A DNA stretch of 64,000 bases from Halovibrio salipaludis (GTDB lineage Bacteria > Pseudomonadota > Gammaproteobacteria > Pseudomonadales > Oleiphilaceae): positions 868,001-932,000 of the forward strand of contig NZ_NSKD01000001.1 in the NCBI RefSeq assembly GCF_002286965.1. The letters run 5' to 3'. The notes below the pieces were generated by a model. That model searched no databases. It was not told where the DNA came from and saw only the letters and a list, made by a program, of their open reading frames with translations. Positions 27,387-36,032 of the stretch are shown here, in pieces; position 1 is the stretch's first letter, and each line of letters opens with the position of its first letter. The translations under genes were made by a program, and so were the position numbers.

Positions 27387-28304
27387 TCAGCGCTCCAGGT
27401 CGGCGTAGCGGACACCGGTCAGGTCCTCGGAGACGGACCAGAGCTTGTGGGCGACTTCCTGGTTGCGGGCCAGTCGCCTTATATTGGCTTCCGCTGGCAT
27501 GCCCCAGAGCTCCTGGAAACCATGGGGGCCATAGTACTGGCCAGGCTCCGCCTGGGGTGAGGTGGCCGCGAACACGCTGGGGTAGGCCCCCTTCTCCTGG
27601 GACTGCGCGGTCACCGCGTTGAACAGGCTGTGCCCGGGAATGGTGCGCTGCAGGTTGGTCGCTGAGTAGCCCGGGTGTACAGCGATTGACTGGATGGTGT
27701 CCCGGGCGCTGCGCAGCCGCCGGTCAAACTCCAGGGCGAACATCAGGTTGGCCAGCTTGCTCTGGCCGTAGAACCGCCAGCGCTGGTAGCCCCTGCTGGC
27801 ATCCAGGTTCTCGAAATCGAGGCTGCCAATGCGGTGGGCCAGGCTGCTGACGGTCACCACGCGAGCGCGCTCCGCCGCCCGCAGTCGATCCATGAGAAGG
27901 CCGGTGAGGGCGAAGTGGCCCAGGTGATTGGTGCCGAACTGCATCTCGAAGCCATCCCGGGTGTACTGCAGGGGCGGCGCCATGACGCCGGCGTTGTTGA
28001 GCAGTATGTCCAGCTTCGGGTAGTGGTCGTTGATGCGCTGGGCAAAGTCCCGTATCGAAGACAGGTCTGACAGGTCCAGCTGCATCAGGTTGAGGTCGAC
28101 ATCCGGGGCACGGGCCCGGATGTGGTCCATGGCTGACTGCCCCTTCTCCCGGTTGCGGCATGCCATGATGACGTGGGCGCCCCGTTGGGCCAGCCTGCGC
28201 GTGGATTCCAGTCCGAGCCCACTGTTGGCACCGGTAATCAGCACCGTGCGGTCCGTGAGATCCGGAATGTCCGCGGGCGTCCATGGAATGGGGTTGCGGC
28301 TCAT
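27387..28304 (-). CDS. Short-chain dehydrogenase/reductase (retinol dehydrogenase-like)
   Basis: 305 residues. Cofactor motif TGANSGLG (about 25-32), acidic-free ACRNREKG typical of NADP preference, NNAG (about 105), Ser in TVSSLAH and the catalytic YGQSKLAN. The overall pattern (FGTNHLGHFALTGLLM; VHPGYSATNLQ) is that of the WW-oxidoreductase/retinol dehydrogenase-like branch. It should oxidise or reduce alcohols or carbonyls; substrate unknown. Divergent from djlA with a 153-base gap. Confidence 0.87.
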   Translation of the reverse strand: MSRNPIPWTPADIPDLTDRTVLITGANSGLGLESTRRLAQRGAHVIMACRNREKGQSAMDHIRARAPDVDLNLMQLDLSDLSSIRDFAQRINDHYPKLDILLNNAGVMAPPLQYTRDGFEMQFGTNHLGHFALTGLLMDRLRAAERARVVTVSSLAHRIGSLDFENLDASRGYQRWRFYGQSKLANLMFALEFDRRLRSARDTIQSIAVHPGYSATNLQRTIPGHSLFNAVTAQSQEKGAYPSVFAATSPQAEPGQYYGPHGFQELWGMPAEANIRRLARNQEVAHKLWSVSEDLTGVRYADLER

Positions 28305-28457
28305 GGATTGTCCCTCCTGTAGGTTCCTTTCCGCATCAGCCTATACAAGCGCAGAGGCCGGGGCCAGGCATGTCGGTCCTGTTATCCGCCTGTCCCCCGG
28401 TCGGCCATTCCTTTACCATGGCGGAGATTCTGCCAGCGAACGACGGAGATGGACTGA

Positions 28458-29222
28458 ATGTTCCTTGCGATACTGATTGGCGGCCTGATCGGGTCGGCCT
28501 TCGGCCTGCCCGGTGCCCTCATCGGCGCCCTCATTGGTGGCGGCCTGGTGTACTGGGGGCGCATGAAGCTGTACCGGCGCGTACGTGAGGTCCAGTCGCG
28601 CTTCATGGAATCCGTTTTCGCGGTGATGGGGGCCGTCTGCAAGGCCGATGGTGTTGTCACCCAGGACGAGATCCAGGTGGCCGAGGCCCTGTTTGAGCGC
28701 TTCCATCTGAATGAAAGCCAGCGCGAAGCCGCCAAGGCCGCCTTCAACCGCGGTAAGGCCGATGACTTCGATCTGGATGCCGAGCTGCGTGAATTCCTGC
28801 GCCGCAGTGGTGGCCAGTCCGGCCTGCTGCAGATGTTCCTGCAGGTGCAGGTCGCCGCCGTTGCTGCGGACGGGGAAGTGCACGAGAACGAGCATGACAT
28901 GCTGGTGCGCGTGGCCCGTGGGCTGGGACTGTCGGAAAGCCAGGTGGAACAGCTCGAGGCCATGCTGCGCGGTGGCGCCGCCGGCGGTGCCGCGGAACAG
29001 CAGCAGTCCCTGGAGGATGCCTACAAGGTACTGGGGGTTTCCCCGGAGGCGAGCGACGCCGAACTCAAGAAGGCCTATCGCAAGCTGATGAGCGAGAACC
29101 ACCCGGACAAGCTGGCCGGGCGCGGCATGCCCGATAGCATGCGCGAGATGGCCGAAGAAAAGACCCAGGAAATCGCCAACGCGTACGACCGTATCAAGAA
29201 AGCGCGCGAACAGGCGGCGTGA
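28458..29222 (+). CDS. djlA: DnaJ-like membrane co-chaperone DjlA
   Basis: 254 residues. An N-terminal Gly-rich membrane helix (about 1-32) precedes a central TerB-like domain (AVMGAVCKADGVVTQDEIQ; AAVAADGEVHENE) and a C-terminal J domain from about 188 (DAYKVLGVSPEASDAELKKAYR) with the HPD motif in SENHPDKL. This order is diagnostic of DjlA, which anchors DnaK at the inner membrane. No ribosome binding site anomaly. Its stop directly abuts cobS, which converges on it. Confidence 0.92.
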   Translation: MFLAILIGGLIGSAFGLPGALIGALIGGGLVYWGRMKLYRRVREVQSRFMESVFAVMGAVCKADGVVTQDEIQVAEALFERFHLNESQREAAKAAFNRGKADDFDLDAELREFLRRSGGQSGLLQMFLQVQVAAVAADGEVHENEHDMLVRVARGLGLSESQVEQLEAMLRGGAAGGAAEQQQSLEDAYKVLGVSPEASDAELKKAYRKLMSENHPDKLAGRGMPDSMREMAEEKTQEIANAYDRIKKAREQAA

Positions 29223-29993
29223 TTACAGCGCCACGAGAAGGGCCAGCAGCACCAGTTCCGTCAGCACGATGGCCGCGCCGAGCGCATCCCCGGTGTAACC
29301 TCCCAGCGCCCGGTGCAGCTGCCAGCCCCATAGAAGCCCGACCAGGGCCGTGGCGACCACGAAAGCCATCATCAATCCCGGCAGCCAGCAGACAGCCACC
29401 CCGGCCAGCAGCACGCTGAACACCGTGGCCACCGTCAGCCGGGGCAACGGGAACGTATCCGCGACCGGTTTGGTCTTGCTCGTATCCGTGTCCGTCACAT
29501 AGGGCATCAGCGCCATCAGGAACAACGGCGTCACGCGCGCCAGCGCCGGCGTGACCAGCAACACCACCCAGATTGGCAGGGGCGCGAGCTCCACCAGCAG
29601 CGCCACCTTCAGTGCCAGCGCCCCGACCAGCGCCACCGTCCCGTAGGTCCCGATGCGGCTGTCCTTCATGATGGTCAGACGTTTCTCCACCGTGAACCCG
29701 CCGCCCAGCGCATCCACCGCATCCGCCAGCCCATCCTCATGAAAGGCGCCGGTCAGCCAGAGGTGGAAAATCACCACCCCGATGACACTTACCACCAGCG
29801 GAAAGAACGTCGCCAGCACCTGGTACCCCAGAGCATAGAGCGCTCCCAGAACCAGTCCCGCCAGCGGGAAGTACATACTGCTCTGGTTCATCAGCTGCTG
29901 CGAATAATCAATCCGCACCGGCATCGGAATACGGCTGATGAATCCCAGACAGAGCCAGAAGGCCTGCCACTCGTGCTGCAAGGTGGTTTTCAT
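29223..29993 (-). CDS. cobS: Adenosylcobinamide-GDP ribazoletransferase
   Basis: 256 residues, polytopic. The family block FHEDGLADAVDALGGG followed by RLTIMKDSRIGTYG is present, and the N-terminus FWLCLGFISRIPMP is typical. CobS joins adenosylcobinamide-GDP and alpha-ribazole in the last step of cobalamin assembly at the membrane. No other cob genes or B12 riboswitch are in the window. ATG at 29993 is preferred; eight more codons upstream (MGNKPGII) are open. A REP palindrome lies just upstream between polA and this gene. Confidence 0.92.
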   Translation of the reverse strand: MKTTLQHEWQAFWLCLGFISRIPMPVRIDYSQQLMNQSSMYFPLAGLVLGALYALGYQVLATFFPLVVSVIGVVIFHLWLTGAFHEDGLADAVDALGGGFTVEKRLTIMKDSRIGTYGTVALVGALALKVALLVELAPLPIWVVLLVTPALARVTPLFLMALMPYVTDTDTSKTKPVADTFPLPRLTVATVFSVLLAGVAVCWLPGLMMAFVVATALVGLLWGWQLHRALGGYTGDALGAAIVLTELVLLALLVAL

Positions 29994-30016
29994 AATGATT
30001 CCCGGTTTGTTTCCCA

Positions 30017-30073
30017 TGTAGGAGCGAGCTTGCTCGCGATAAGACAGGAATCGCCTGCAAGCAGGCTCCTACA
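30017..30073. repeat. REP-type palindromic element
   Basis: 57 bases starting TGTAGGAGCGAGCTTGCTCG and ending GCAAGCAGGCTCCTACA: an outer inverted repeat TGTAGGAGC/GCTCCTACA with inner arms that differ (CGAGCTTGCTCG on the left, CTGCAAGCAGG on the right). This is the pseudomonad-type REP family also present at 61741-61798 in this window. It sits in the gap between polA and cobS, where such elements can act as a transcript 3' end or gyrase/IHF site. Confidence 0.85.
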
Positions 30074-30106
30074 GTGGCGGTGCATCGATCTAGACCCTGA
30101 CGGGAA

Positions 30107-32839
30107 TCAGTGCGCCTCGTCCCAGTTCTTCCCTACACCCGCCTCAACGAGCAACGGCACCTCAAGCTGGGCCGCCCCACTCATCAGCTCCTCAAGCAAC
30201 GACCCCAACTGCGACACCTGGTCCTCCCGGACCTCCACGATCAGTTCGTCGTGCACCTGCATCGTCATGCGCGCATCAAACCCGGAGTCTGCGATGCGAT
30301 TCTCGACCATCACCATCGCCTTCTTGATGATGTCCGCTGCCGTGCCCTGCATGGGTGCGTTGATGGCCGTGCGCTCCGCGCCCTGGCGCAGCTGACCGTT
30401 GCGGCTGTTGATCTCCGGCAGGTAGAGGCGCCGGCCGAACAGCGTCTCCACATAGCCCTGGTCATGGGCCGTCTTGCGGATGCGGTCCATGTACTCGAGC
30501 ACGCCGGGGTAACGCTCGAAATAGCGGTCGATGTAGCCCTGGGCCTCATCCCGGGGAATGCCCAGCTGGCGCCCCAGCCCCCAGGCCGACATGCCGTAGA
30601 TGAGCCCAAAGTTGATGGCCTTGGCATCCCGGCGCTGGGAGTCACTCACGTCCTGACGCGCCACGCCGAAGACTTCCGAGGCCGTGGCCTTGTGGATGTC
30701 CTCACCATGGGCGAAGGCGTTCAGCAGCCCCCGGTCGCCGGACAGGTGCGCCATGATGCGCAGCTCGATCTGGGAATAGTCCGCCGCGATCAGCCGGTAG
30801 CCCTCCGGCGCGACGAAGGCCTGGCGGATGCGCCGGCCCTCCTCGGTGCGGATGGGGATGTTCTGCAGGTTCGGGTCCGAGGACGAGAGCCGCCCGGTGG
30901 CCGTCACCGCCTGGTGGTAGGAGGTGTGGATACGCCCGGTGCGTGCGTTGATCACCTCAGGCAGCCGGTCCGTATAGGTGGACTTGAGCTTGCTCAGGCT
31001 GCGGTGCTCCAGGATCACGCGCGGCAGTTCGTAGTCCACCGCCAGTTCCTGGAGCACCGGCTCGGCCGTGGAAGGCGCCCCCTTGGGCGTCTTCTTGAGC
31101 ACCGGCATGCCCAGCTTCTCATAGAAGATCTTCTGCAGCTGCTGGGGCGAGCCCAGGTTGAACTCCTCGCCGGCCTGCTCCCAGGCCTGCTCCTCCAGGG
31201 CCTTCATGCGCTCGGCCAGTTCGCCGCTCTGGGTGGCCAGAAGGTTGGCATCCACCAGGGTGCCGCGGTATTCCATGTGGGCCAGCACCGGCACCAGCGG
31301 CAGCTCGATGTCGTGGTAGACCGACTCCAGGGACGGGTCGTCCTTCAGGCGCGGGCGCAGCGTCTCATGCAGCTGGAAGGTGATGTCCGCGTCTTCGGCA
31401 GCATAGTGGGCGGCGGTTTCCAGCTCGATCTCGTCGAAACGTTTCTGCTTGGCGCCCTTGCCGGCGATGCTTTCGAAGCTGGTGACCTCGCGCTCCAGGT
31501 AACGCTGGGCCAGGGTGCCCATGTCGTGGCGCGAGCCCGATGAGTTCAGCACGTAGGACTGGAGCATGGTGTCTTCGATGCCGCCGCGCAGGGTGATGGC
31601 GTGGTTGGCCAGCACATTGATGTCGTACTTGAGGTTCTGGCCGATCTTGACCCGTGCCGGGTCCTCCAGCAGTGGGCGCAGCTGCTCCAGTACGTCGTCG
31701 CATTCCAGCTGATCCGGTGCGCCCAGATAACTGTGCCCGAGGGGCACGTAGGCGGCGGTACCGGACTCGACGGCAAAGGAAACGCCCACGATGCGCGCGT
31801 CCATGTAATTGAGGCTGGTGGTTTCCGTGTCGAAGGCGAACGCCGGCGCATCGCGCAGCGTGGTCAGCCAGGCATCCAGCGCTTCCTGATCCAGGACAGT
31901 GTGGTAATCCGTGCTCGCCGGTGTGTTCGCGGTGTTCGGATTCTCGCCTGCGTCGGATTGCGGTTGCTCGCCGCCGCCGTTTTCCAGTTCCCGGATCCAG
32001 CCGCGGAACTCCATCTCCCGGAACTGCTCCAGCAGTTGATCCCGGTCCACCGGTTCAGGATCCAGCGCTTCCACGCTGTAGCCCAGGTCCAGCTCCGTGC
32101 GGATACGGGCCAGATCCCGGCTCAGGGGTAATTGGTCAAGGGCCGCGCGCAGGTTCTCGCCGATCTTGCCGCCCACTTCATCCGCATGGGCCATGAGGTT
32201 GTCCAGGTTGTCGTACTGCTGGAGCCACTTCACGGCCGTCTTGGGCCCGCACTTGGTTACGCCGGGGATGTTGTCCACGGTATCGCCCACCAGTGCCAGG
32301 TAGTCCACGATCTGCTCCGGGGTCACGCCGAACTTCTCGATCACGCCCTCCCGGTCCATCGTGGTCTCATTCATGGTGTTGATCAGCGAGACATGGTCGC
32401 TGACCAGCTGGGCCATGTCCTTGTCGCCGGTGGAGATGATCACGTCCACCCCCTTGTCCGTGGCCTCGTTGGCCAGGGTGCCGATGACGTCATCCGCCTC
32501 CATACCCTCTTCGATCAGCAGCGGCAGGCCCATGGCGCGGATGATGGCGTGGATGGGCTGGATCTGGCCGGCCAGCTCCTCGGGCATTTCCGGGCGGTTG
32601 GCCTTGTAGTCCTCGTACAGCTCGTGCCGGAAGGTTTTGCCGCGGGGGTCGAAGACCACGGCAATGGGGGAGCCGGGATAATCCTGCTGCAGCCGGCGGA
32701 TCATGCTGATCACGCCCTTGACCGCACCCGTGGGCTGGCCGTTGGAGGTGGTCAGTGGCGGCAGGGCATGGAAGGCGCGGAACAGATAGGAAGAGCCGTC
32801 CACTAGGACGACAGGGCGGTCTTTGCTGAGCTCAATCAT
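30107..32839 (-). CDS. polA: DNA polymerase I
   Basis: 910 residues. N-terminal 5'-nuclease (VVLVDGSSYLFRAFHALPP; DDVIGTLA), 3'-5' exonuclease from about 305 with the acidic pair in AFDTETTSLNYMDA, KYDINVL and YAAEDADITFQ all intact, and the polymerase with motif A DYSQIELRIMAHLSGD, motif B RRDAKAINFGLIYG and motif C QVHDELIVEV. It should remove RNA primers and fill repair gaps with proofreading. A small Fn3 lipoprotein gene ends 12 bases upstream and may be co-transcribed. Confidence 0.96.
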   Translation of the reverse strand: MIELSKDRPVVLVDGSSYLFRAFHALPPLTTSNGQPTGAVKGVISMIRRLQQDYPGSPIAVVFDPRGKTFRHELYEDYKANRPEMPEELAGQIQPIHAIIRAMGLPLLIEEGMEADDVIGTLANEATDKGVDVIISTGDKDMAQLVSDHVSLINTMNETTMDREGVIEKFGVTPEQIVDYLALVGDTVDNIPGVTKCGPKTAVKWLQQYDNLDNLMAHADEVGGKIGENLRAALDQLPLSRDLARIRTELDLGYSVEALDPEPVDRDQLLEQFREMEFRGWIRELENGGGEQPQSDAGENPNTANTPASTDYHTVLDQEALDAWLTTLRDAPAFAFDTETTSLNYMDARIVGVSFAVESGTAAYVPLGHSYLGAPDQLECDDVLEQLRPLLEDPARVKIGQNLKYDINVLANHAITLRGGIEDTMLQSYVLNSSGSRHDMGTLAQRYLEREVTSFESIAGKGAKQKRFDEIELETAAHYAAEDADITFQLHETLRPRLKDDPSLESVYHDIELPLVPVLAHMEYRGTLVDANLLATQSGELAERMKALEEQAWEQAGEEFNLGSPQQLQKIFYEKLGMPVLKKTPKGAPSTAEPVLQELAVDYELPRVILEHRSLSKLKSTYTDRLPEVINARTGRIHTSYHQAVTATGRLSSSDPNLQNIPIRTEEGRRIRQAFVAPEGYRLIAADYSQIELRIMAHLSGDRGLLNAFAHGEDIHKATASEVFGVARQDVSDSQRRDAKAINFGLIYGMSAWGLGRQLGIPRDEAQGYIDRYFERYPGVLEYMDRIRKTAHDQGYVETLFGRRLYLPEINSRNGQLRQGAERTAINAPMQGTAADIIKKAMVMVENRIADSGFDARMTMQVHDELIVEVREDQVSQLGSLLEELMSGAAQLEVPLLVEAGVGKNWDEAH

Positions 32840-32851
32840 GGAGGTGTCGCT

Positions 32852-33205
32852 TCAGGGTATGGTAACGCGGAGTGTTTCAGAACGGGGGCTTTCCAGTCCA
32901 GAGGTATCCAGGGTGGAGACGGCGAACTGGTATTCCCCTGAGGGCAGCTGCGAGGGCTGCCACTGAGTGGTGCCGGCTTGCTCAATCACCTGGACATCGA
33001 AGTCGGGGTCCCCCGACTGGCGGTAATAGACCCGGTACCCCTCGATTTCCCCGGGGTAGAGCTTGCTGCCGTCGATGCGGGTAAGCGGTGCCTCCCAGCC
33101 CAGGGTTACGGTGTTGTCCTCGTCGCTGCTGGACACGCACCCTGAAATCAGAAAGACGGGGATCAGGGCGTATAATCTCAGGCGGAATCCGAACATGGAC
33201 GCCAT
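32852..33205 (-). CDS. Small fibronectin type III lipoprotein
   Basis: 117 residues. Hydrophobic N-terminus ending LISGC, a lipobox (Cys23), then a single Fn3-like domain: VTLGWEAPLTRIDGSKL, IEGYRVYYRQSGDPDF, GEYQFAVSTLDTSGLESPRS. It would be a lipid-anchored envelope protein with a binding role. It is directly upstream of polA on the same strand, a linkage I also recall in related gammaproteobacteria; functional meaning is unclear. ATG at 33196 is an alternative start. Confidence 0.75.
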   Translation of the reverse strand: MASMFGFRLRLYALIPVFLISGCVSSSDEDNTVTLGWEAPLTRIDGSKLYPGEIEGYRVYYRQSGDPDFDVQVIEQAGTTQWQPSQLPSGEYQFAVSTLDTSGLESPRSETLRVTIP

Positions 33206-33343
33206 TATGAGGTTATTTCCGGCGACTGCAACCCGCTTTTTTACACCATTAGTATGTGTATTCTAATTATTCCCCGTAGTGTGCATGGTGAAGTAATCAA
33301 TGGGCGCAGGCGCGCCGAATGATCCATTCAAAGGAGGTTCATC

Positions 33344-33766
33344 ATGAGTAAGATCCGCGATTATCAGCAGCAGGTACAGGACGTGATCGAAAAGGGCATC
33401 AACACTGTTGAGAAGCAGCACAAGACCCTGGCCGAGCGGCCCTTCGAACTTGCCGAGAAGGTTGAGCAGCAGGCCAAGAGCTACAGTGTGAAGTCCGTGC
33501 GCGCCAAGCACGACGACTACGCCAACACCGCGTACGAAACCCTGCGCGTGTGGAACCAGCGTCTGGGCGACTATGCCAACAGCCTGATCGGCCGCTTCGA
33601 CAAGGAAGCAGCTCCGGCTGAGAAGCAGGCTGAGCAGAAGAGCGCCAGCAGTGCCCAGTCCGGCGCCCATAAGAAGTCCGCATCCAGCGCCAGCAAGCAG
33701 TCCAGCGGTGCCAAGAAGAGCACCGGCGGCGCGAAGAAGCAGACTGAGAGTCAGGCTTCCGCGTAA
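33344..33766 (+). CDS. Phasin-like protein with Lys/Ala/Ser-rich tail
   Basis: 140 residues; ATG preceded by AAGGAGGTTCATC. The first 85 residues are amphipathic and helical (DVIEKGINTVEKQHKTLAE, KVEQQAKSYSVKSVRAKHDD), like polyhydroxyalkanoate granule phasins or PhaM-type proteins. The last 55 residues are Ser/Ala/Lys-rich, with repeated SSA(K) runs resembling histone H1-like tails that can bind DNA. The upstream 138-base gap is A+T-rich with likely promoter elements, and a strong terminator follows, so it is monocistronic. A link to granules is inference; a PhaC-like gene is at 62.8 kb. Confidence 0.7.
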   Translation: MSKIRDYQQQVQDVIEKGINTVEKQHKTLAERPFELAEKVEQQAKSYSVKSVRAKHDDYANTAYETLRVWNQRLGDYANSLIGRFDKEAAPAEKQAEQKSASSAQSGAHKKSASSASKQSSGAKKSTGGAKKQTESQASA

Positions 33767-33792
33767 AGCCTCAGCCTTCGGGCTGAAATGGA

Positions 33793-33826
33793 ACGGGCAG
33801 TGGCGCGAGCCGCTGCCCGTTTTTTA
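33793..33826 (+). terminator. Rho-independent terminator of the phasin-like gene
   Basis: Stem ACGGGCAGTGG pairing with CCGCTGCCCGT (one G-T pair), loop CGCGAG, followed by a run of six T (33820-33825). It lies 27 bases after the stop. Confidence 0.88.
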
Positions 33827-33833
33827 TGGAATG

Positions 33834-34505
33834 TCAGTCGCCCATCGTGGCCAGTTCCTCGCGGGCCGTCTCTTCCTCCGGGATGGTCAGGGGTAAACTG
33901 CGCTTCTTGCCGGTCAGCTTCTCAAGGCGTTTGATCTTGTCCCGGTAGTCCTCACGGGTCTGTTCCGCCCTGCTGATCTCTTGCTGGATCTCGTTCAGCA
34001 GAGCGGTTTTTTCCGCGCGCTGGGTTTCCATCTTCTCACGCAGGGATTCCGGAACCTCCTGGCCGGTACGTTCCTGGTTGGCAGCACGTTTCTGGAGGTT
34101 CGCGATCTGCCCTTCGATATTTTTTATGTTGGCCAGCTTCAGGCGCACGGTTCCGAAGCGCTCGCGCAGCTTGCGCTGAAGGGCGCGCACCGCGTCATCC
34201 GGTGAGCTGTACTGGCGCAGCAGCCGCCGGTCCTCTTTTTTCTGTTCCTCGCGTTCCTTTTCGAGCCGTTCCTGGCGTTCGCGCTCCCGACGGCGTTCGG
34301 CCAGCTCTTCCTCGGTCGGCGGTGGCGGGACCTTTTCGATGACGCGGCCACTTTTGTTGAGCACTTCATAACCCTGTTTGAGCGCTTCCCGGGGCAGTGT
34401 GTTGCTCATGACCGTCCTGCCCTCCTCGGTCTCATACCGGTACATCTCGCCGAAGACGGGCGCGGTCAGGGTCAGGCACAGTGCAGTCAGTAACCATCGG
34501 TGCAT
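33834..34505 (-). CDS. DUF4124-like periplasmic protein with long coiled coil
   Basis: 223 residues. Signal peptide (MHRWLLTALCLTLTAPVFG), a short DUF4124-like module (EMYRYETEEGRTVMSNTLP), then a Pro-rich spacer (KVPPPPTEEEL) and from about residue 72 to 215 a highly charged coiled coil (RERERQERLEKEREEQKKED; later AEQTREDYRDKIKRLEK). Exported, role unknown. Precedes pyrE on the opposite side of a 24-base gap and is on the same strand, so the two may be co-transcribed. Confidence 0.75.
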   Translation of the reverse strand: MHRWLLTALCLTLTAPVFGEMYRYETEEGRTVMSNTLPREALKQGYEVLNKSGRVIEKVPPPPTEEELAERRRERERQERLEKEREEQKKEDRRLLRQYSSPDDAVRALQRKLRERFGTVRLKLANIKNIEGQIANLQKRAANQERTGQEVPESLREKMETQRAEKTALLNEIQQEISRAEQTREDYRDKIKRLEKLTGKKRSLPLTIPEEETAREELATMGD

Positions 34506-34529
34506 CGGGGGGCTCTCCAGTCCGCGTGC

Positions 34530-35177
34530 TCACGCCACGCCGTAGGTATCCCGGTAGCGCGCCACCTCTTCAGCGTAGTCCGACATGTCGGGCAGTTCCC
34601 GCAGGTATTCCAGGATCTGGTCGAGGCTGATGATGCTCACCACCGGTATGTCGAATTCCGCCTCCACCTCCTGGATGGCGGAGCGTTCCGCCTGGCCCTT
34701 TTCCTGGCGGTCCAGAGCCACCAGGACGCCGGCCGGTGTTGCGCCTGCGGCCTGGATGCGCTCGATGGATTCACGCACGGCGGTGCCGGCGGTGATCACG
34801 TCGTCCACGATCAGTACCCGGCCTTCCAGCGGGGCGCCCACGATGTCGCCGCCCTCGCCGTGGGCCTTGTCTTCCTTGCGGTTGAAGGCCCAGGGCAGGT
34901 CCAGGCGATGGTGGGTGGCCAGTGCCGAGGCGGTGGCGGTGGCCAGGGGAATGCCCTTGTAGGCCGGGCCGAAGACCATGTCGCACTCCAGGTCACTGCG
35001 TGTCAGCGCCTGGGCATAGGCCTGGCCGAGCCGGGCCAGATCGCTGCCGCGCTGGAAAAGGCCCGTATTGAAGAAATACGGGCTGGTGCGGCCGGATTTC
35101 AGTTCGAACTCCCCGAAGCGGAGCACTTTGCGGGCAATGGCGAACTCGATGAACTCTCTCTGATAGGTTTCGATCAT
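34530..35177 (-). CDS. pyrE: Orotate phosphoribosyltransferase
   Basis: 215 residues. Family landmarks: [53 protein letters not shown] and the PRPP-binding loop [19 protein letters not shown]. It makes OMP from orotate and PRPP in pyrimidine synthesis. The start is MIETYQ at 35177; 19 further codons upstream are open but run into the crc promoter region. Divergent from crc, as in pseudomonads. Confidence 0.95.
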   Translation of the reverse strand: MIETYQREFIEFAIARKVLRFGEFELKSGRTSPYFFNTGLFQRGSDLARLGQAYAQALTRSDLECDMVFGPAYKGIPLATATASALATHHRLDLPWAFNRKEDKAHGEGGDIVGAPLEGRVLIVDDVITAGTAVRESIERIQAAGATPAGVLVALDRQEKGQAERSAIQEVEAEFDIPVVSIISLDQILEYLRELPDMSDYAEEVARYRDTYGVA

Positions 35178-35201
35178 AGGGGCCTTCGGGGTCAGCGTAT
35201 T

Positions 35202-35228
35202 TTGTCCATTGGCAAGCATGGGTATGAT
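35202..35228 (+). promoter_or_regulatory. Possible sigma-70 promoter for crc
   Basis: In the short pyrE-crc gap, TTGTCC (35202) and TATGAT (35223) are separated by 15 bases, with crc ATG 28 bases downstream. The -10 is good and the spacing short; tentative. Confidence 0.3.
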
Positions 35229-35255
35229 ACACACAAATCGATACTGGAATCATTT

Positions 35256-36032
35256 ATGCGGGTCGTTACAGTCAGTGTCAACGGATTGCGCGAGGCAATC
35301 AGCAAGGGGTTTTTCGAGTGGCTCGCGGAGCAGGATGCGGACGTGGTGGCGGTTCAGGATCACCGGGTGCGGGTCGCGGAGATCGAGGATGATCCGGCGC
35401 TGACTCCCGAGGGCTATCAGGCCTGGTTCGTGGATGCGGAGAATCCGGAAAGCGGCGGTGTGGGGTTCTACACCCGGCATTTCCCCAAGGCCATCATCTA
35501 CGGCTTCAACTACGGGCCCGGGGATATGGAGGGCCGTTATCTGCAGGCGGACTTCCAGAAACTGAGTGTGGCGTCCGTGCTGGCGCCGGCGGCCGACGAG
35601 GCCGGTGGGGAGCAGGCCCGCGACGCCTTCATGGAGGCCTTCCTGACCCATACCGGCAAGACCGCCCGGAAGCGGCGCCAGTACATCATCTGCGCCAATC
35701 TGCGCACCGCCCACCGGGACGAGGACGCCGACTCCTTCTTCCACCGCCAGCCTGTTTCCGGATTCCTGCCCCATGAACGGGCCTGGATGGACGAGCTGTT
35801 CAACCAGCAGGGCTACCTGGATGCTTTCCGCTCACTGGAGGCGGATGACAGGGCAGCCTCCTGGTGGCCGGAGTGGGCGCGCAACTGGCGTCGGGCCGCC
35901 GGCTGGCGGACGGACTACCAGATGCTGACACCGGGCCTGCACGATGCGCTTGAGGATGGCTGGATCGACACGGACGCGGGGTTCTCCGACCACGCGCCCG
36001 TGGTGATGGATTACCGCATCTCGCCGGAGTGA
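35256..36032 (+). CDS. crc: Crc-like catabolite repression protein (ExoIII/EEP fold)
   Basis: 258 residues. The fold is exonuclease III-like but the sequence follows pseudomonad Crc: VVAVQDHR, GGVGFYTRHFPKAIIYG, GRYLQADFQKLSVASVL, KRRQYIICANL, GFLPHERAWMDE, WWPEWA, WRTDYQMLTPGL, FSDHAPVVMDY. Catalytic positions of ExoIII are changed (E34 to Asp in VQDH; the GDxN pair is CANL), so nuclease activity is unlikely. Pseudomonas Crc acts with Hfq to repress translation of catabolic mRNAs. The pyrE-crc-rph neighbourhood matches pseudomonads. It ends one base before convergent rph. An Xth nuclease call is the alternative. Confidence 0.8.
   Translation: MRVVTVSVNGLREAISKGFFEWLAEQDADVVAVQDHRVRVAEIEDDPALTPEGYQAWFVDAENPESGGVGFYTRHFPKAIIYGFNYGPGDMEGRYLQADFQKLSVASVLAPAADEAGGEQARDAFMEAFLTHTGKTARKRRQYIICANLRTAHRDEDADSFFHRQPVSGFLPHERAWMDELFNQQGYLDAFRSLEADDRAASWWPEWARNWRRAAGWRTDYQMLTPGLHDALEDGWIDTDAGFSDHAPVVMDYRISPE

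Noticed and set aside
30110-31543. 477-codon open frame antisense to polA
   Set aside because: Exact shadow of a highly conserved gene; composition (His, Leu, Gln, Arg-rich) and absence of a ribosome binding site are typical of G+C-rich antisense frames.
34500-35255. N-terminal 252-codon extension of crc
   Set aside because: It runs antisense through pyrE; the Crc sequence starts exactly at 35256.
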